Assembly (NCBI GenBank): GCA_021775195.1
Contig: JAJFIG010000172.1
Location: 1 to 8,073, forward strand
Source of the DNA: Rhodospirillales bacterium
GTDB taxonomy: Bacteria > Pseudomonadota > Alphaproteobacteria > Rhodospirillales > 2-02-FULL-58-16
DNA length: 8,073 bases
Direction: 5' to 3'
Below the pieces are notes generated by a model. The model had not been told where the DNA came from and made no database searches. It saw nothing but the letters and a program-made list of their open reading frames with translations. This document shows, in pieces, positions 6,017-8,073 of this stretch; position 1 is the first letter of the stretch, and each line of letters starts with the position of its first letter. The position numbers and the translations under genes are program-made.

Positions 6017-6805
6017 TCATCCGATGGGAACGCCACGGCCGCGCCGGATAATTTCCTTCGCGGCGGGCGACCTGATGAATTCTATGAACCCGGCAATAGC
6101 CCCCTTCCTGTTCGCTTCCTTGAAAATCAATGCCAGGGTTTCGAAGATCGGATATCCCGGATCGGCAGGCGGTTTGCCGTTAATAGATTGGATGACTACA
6201 TCGGCGGCGAGGGCGTCGGGGTACGGCCCGAACCCGATAGCACCGGCCCTTTCCGACACGACTGCAAAATTTTCCCGAGTAAGCGTTGCCGTCTTCGACC
6301 TCCTGGTAATGGCAATATCGCCGAATCCCGGTAGCGATGTCCGCAGGATCCTGAGCGAGCTGTCGCCTTCCTCGCGTCGCACAACCCGAATCCTGGACGC
6401 GCTGCCACCGACGTCCTTCCAGTCGGTGAACGTGCCATCGTAAATACCCAGGATCTGCCGGGTGGTCAGATGGCGGACATCGACGCTTTTGTTGACGAAA
6501 AACACAACCGCCACCTTGGCAAAGGGGAGGTAGGTCAAACCGTAGGGCTTTTCCCGGTCCTTGATTTTCCGGGCTACCCGCCCGAGTGCATAGCGATCAT
6601 TGCCGACGAACTTGATCCCACCCGAGGAACCGACACTCCTGGGAATGGTAACGACAATTCCAGGATTGGCCTTCATAAAGGCTTCGGCGACGCTCTTGAG
6701 GATGGTAACGCCGTCCCCGGTTCCGACGACGGTGATCTCTTCCGCCCAGGCCGGCAAGGCCAAGGTTATCCCCAGGACAACGCTCAGAAACCGCTTAGGC
6801 GTCAT
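6017..6805 (-). CDS. PstS-like periplasmic substrate-binding protein
   Basis: This encodes 262 residues, a normal size for a small PstS-like binding protein. A Sec signal peptide is clear: basic MTPKR, hydrophobic core FLSVVLGITLALP and an AWA cleavage motif after residue 21. The mature protein starts EEITVVGTGDGVT (22-34), which matches the family opening 'GSGxT'. It is followed by VGSSGGIK (58-65), RREEGDSS (143-150, where PstS proteins carry a ligand-binding R...SGT-like loop) and AGAIGFGPY (187-195). The family binds phosphate or other oxyanions in the periplasm; the actual ligand cannot be read from sequence. ATG 6805 gives the intact signal peptide, and GGAG lies 8 nt upstream. No ABC permease or ATPase gene accompanies it in the window. 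It lies 28 nt before the kinase gene, so a sensory role, presenting ligand to the kinase, is more likely than transport. Confidence 0.87.
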   Translation of the reverse strand: MTPKRFLSVVLGITLALPAWAEEITVVGTGDGVTILKSVAEAFMKANPGIVVTIPRSVGSSGGIKFVGNDRYALGRVARKIKDREKPYGLTYLPFAKVAVVFFVNKSVDVRHLTTRQILGIYDGTFTDWKDVGGSASRIRVVRREEGDSSLRILRTSLPGFGDIAITRRSKTATLTRENFAVVSERAGAIGFGPYPDALAADVVIQSINGKPPADPGYPIFETLALIFKEANRKGAIAGFIEFIRSPAAKEIIRRGRGVPIG

Positions 6806-7218
6806 CGCCGCTTCTCCACACCTGCCATGCCGCGTAAGTCCTGGTTGTGTCCCCTATATGACCTGGTTTTCGTTCAACCACAGGAGGCCACTCCGTGGAC
6901 CTCGCACTGCCCAATTTCCCATCAGAAATCATGGGTCAAAGGACGTTATCATAAAGTTCCTTTCGCCTCCATGCGGAGAGATTCCATACCAATCCCGGTA
7001 TCAGGGGGATTTACGCCGCCAGGATGCGGGCGGCAGGCAGTTGGCACGGAGGGCGGTACACCGCCGGAGGGCGCCATGCTGTCCGGCCTGGGACCGGGAC
7101 ATCGTCCCGGCGCATGCAAGTCCCGAGGCGTTTGGGGTCGTCGGGCGATCGGTTTACTGATAACGTCCCGGCTCGCCTGATTCTCGTATTCCGTTATGGA
7201 ATCGTCGAAAGTCCGGTC
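6806..7218. other. Divergent intergenic region of 413 bp
   Basis: This stretch lies between the minus-strand binding-protein gene and the plus-strand permease gene and should hold both promoters. No confident -35/-10 pair was found for either. Visible elements are a weak Pho-box-like direct repeat on minus (6847-6864), a 19-codon plus-strand frame with an AGGAGG site (6882-6954), a CCCAT-N8-ATGGG dyad (6918-6935), a 5-bp dyad ATACC/GGTAT (6986-7001), and a GC-rich dyad cluster at 7052-7113. Longer frames crossing it are extensions of antisense frames of the neighbours and carry no recognisable domain. Confidence 0.6.
7052..7113. repeat. Cluster of GC-rich inverted repeats upstream of the permease gene
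   Basis: GGCGGT (7052-7057) pairs with ACCGCC (7060-7065). CCGGGAC (7094-7100) pairs perfectly with GTCCCGG (7104-7110) around a 3-nt centre. GCGCC (7071-7075) can pair with GGCGC (7109-7113) as an alternative outer stem. No U-tract follows on plus, so a simple terminator is unlikely. If transcribed, the region would be highly structured in the permease mRNA leader, ending about 105 nt before its start. It does not match a riboswitch class I can recognise by eye. Confidence 0.35.
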
Positions 7219-8073
7219 ATGGCAGCGGTTACTCAGCGTCGGGCCTACCTTCTTCTGGCGGCGGTCATCGTCGCCTGGGGCGTCAACTGGCCGGTGATGA
7301 AAGTCGGCCTCCTCTACATTCCACCACTGTGGTTTGCCGCCGCCCGGGTGCTGCTGGGTTGTGCCTGCATGTTCGTCCTGCTGGCGGTCCAGGGGCGGCT
7401 GCGGCTGCCCGCCCGACGCGACCTGCCGGTGGTGATTTCCGTCGGCGCCGTGCAGATCGCCCTGTCCCTGGCCCTGATCCATTTTTCCCTGCAGTTCGTC
7501 GACGCCGGGCGTTCGGCGATCCTGGCCTATACCAGCCCGCTGTGGGTGACGCCGCTGGCCGTGCTGGTGCTGAAGGAACGCCTGAGCACGGCCAAGATGG
7601 CCGGGCTGATCCTGGGTCTGGGCGGGGTGGCGGTGCTGTTCAACCCGCTGGGCTTCGATTTCACCGACCGCCCTGCCCTGCTGGGCAACGGACTCCTGCT
7701 GCTGACGTCGATGAGCTGGGCCGGAGTGATCATCCACATCCGCGGCTACCGCTGGCAGGTGGCGCCGCTGGACCTGATGCCGTGGCAGATGCTGCTCGGC
7801 GGGGTGCTCCTGAGCGGGCTGGCCCTGTGGTTCGAAGGCGACGAACCGGTGCGCTGGACGCCGACGCTCATCGCCGTCCTCGCCTACAACGGGCCGGTGG
7901 CCTCGGCCTTCTGCTTCTGGGCCTACGTCACCATCGCCCGGGCCCTGCCGGCGATCAGTACCTCGCTGGGCTCGCTTGGGGTGCCGGTAGCGGGGATGCT
8001 GTCAGCGGCGGTGTTCCTCGGCGAGGCGCTGTCGGCGACCAACATCGGTGGCCTGTTGCTGATCTCGCTGGGG
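7219..8073 (+). CDS. EamA-family (DMT superfamily) inner-membrane transporter, 3' end outside window
   Basis: The frame is open from ATG 7219 to the last base, giving 285 residues; family members are usually about 290-300, so only the last residues are missing. Two EamA repeats are visible, about 8-140 and 152-285, with about ten hydrophobic segments in all. Family motifs are WGVNWPVMKVG (20-30), then YTSPLWVTPLAVLVLKERLS (104-123) closing the first half, and GVPVAGMLSAAVFLGEALS (254-272) as its counterpart in the second half. These proteins export or import small metabolites such as amino acids; the substrate is not predictable. ATG 7219 gives the normal N-terminus with a short basic RR before TM1; the ribosome binding site is weak (GAAAG). 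The gene is divergent from the signalling operon, and a functional link is possible but unsupported. Confidence 0.92.
   Translation, partial: MAAVTQRRAYLLLAAVIVAWGVNWPVMKVGLLYIPPLWFAAARVLLGCACMFVLLAVQGRLRLPARRDLPVVISVGAVQIALSLALIHFSLQFVDAGRSAILAYTSPLWVTPLAVLVLKERLSTAKMAGLILGLGGVAVLFNPLGFDFTDRPALLGNGLLLLTSMSWAGVIIHIRGYRWQVAPLDLMPWQMLLGGVLLSGLALWFEGDEPVRWTPTLIAVLAYNGPVASAFCFWAYVTIARALPAISTSLGSLGVPVAGMLSAAVFLGEALSATNIGGLLLISLG

Noticed and set aside
1666..6051. A 1461-codon plus-strand reading frame across the kinase gene
   Set aside because: It is the exact codon-register antisense of a kinase with all catalytic motifs. Its translation shows no recognisable domain and no convincing start site.
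6470..7180. Long plus-strand frames (also 6600-7160) running from the binding-protein gene into the intergenic region
   Set aside because: Their first halves are antisense to the PstS-like gene and the rest shows no domain. They were not accepted as genes.
6806..7218. Search for FNR/FixK (TTGAT-N4-ATCAA) or sigma-54 promoter sites near the operon
   Set aside because: No acceptable match was seen, so the FixJ-like class of the regulator was not used to infer oxygen or nitrogen control.
6949..7737. A 262-codon minus-strand frame across the permease 5' half
   Set aside because: Its product is a low-complexity Gln/His/Arg-rich string typical of GC-rich antisense frames. The plus strand encodes a clear EamA protein.
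1..8073. Search for CRISPR arrays, insertion sequences, integrases, tRNA or rRNA genes
   Set aside because: None was visible. The only clear long repeat is the internal PAS duplication of the kinase.

Overview
The window looks like a GC-rich alphaproteobacterial chromosome, most likely a Rhodospirillales-type lineage. The clues are GC-biased codon use, a RHH_4-type ribbon-helix-helix protein, two PAS_7-type PAS domains, a FixL/FixJ-style kinase and regulator pair, and a DUF2889 gene. This placement is an inference. No rRNA, tRNA, CRISPR array, insertion sequence, phage gene or integrase is visible.

Layout. The left edge (1-399, +) is the 3' end of a DUF2889 gene. It converges on a small ribbon-helix-helix protein gene (410-796, -), with a shared dyad at 401-435 that probably terminates both. 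A 349-bp AT-richer gap (797-1145) has no convincing gene but holds several dyads. The core is a minus-strand cassette read from right to left: a secreted PstS-like solute-binding protein (6017-6805), a 1421-residue membrane histidine kinase (1723-5988) and a FixJ-family response regulator (1146-1754). A 413-bp divergent intergenic region (6806-7218) separates it from a plus-strand EamA/DMT permease gene that runs off the right edge (7219-8073).

How the genes work together. Spacing (28 nt between binding protein and kinase, 32-nt overlap between kinase and regulator) and common strand suggest one operon. The inferred system is three-component signalling. A periplasmic binding protein, with no transporter permease beside it in this window, would capture a ligand and present it to the kinase's periplasmic Cache-like region. 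The signal would pass through HAMP and six tandem PAS modules to the HisKA/HATPase core (His1191), then to Asp55 of the regulator, whose LuxR-type HTH controls promoters. The unusual features are the regular 125-128 residue PAS pitch, a tandem duplication of PAS modules 4 and 5, and the orphan PstS-like component. The individual families are known. Whether this combination has been described cannot be settled from sequence alone.
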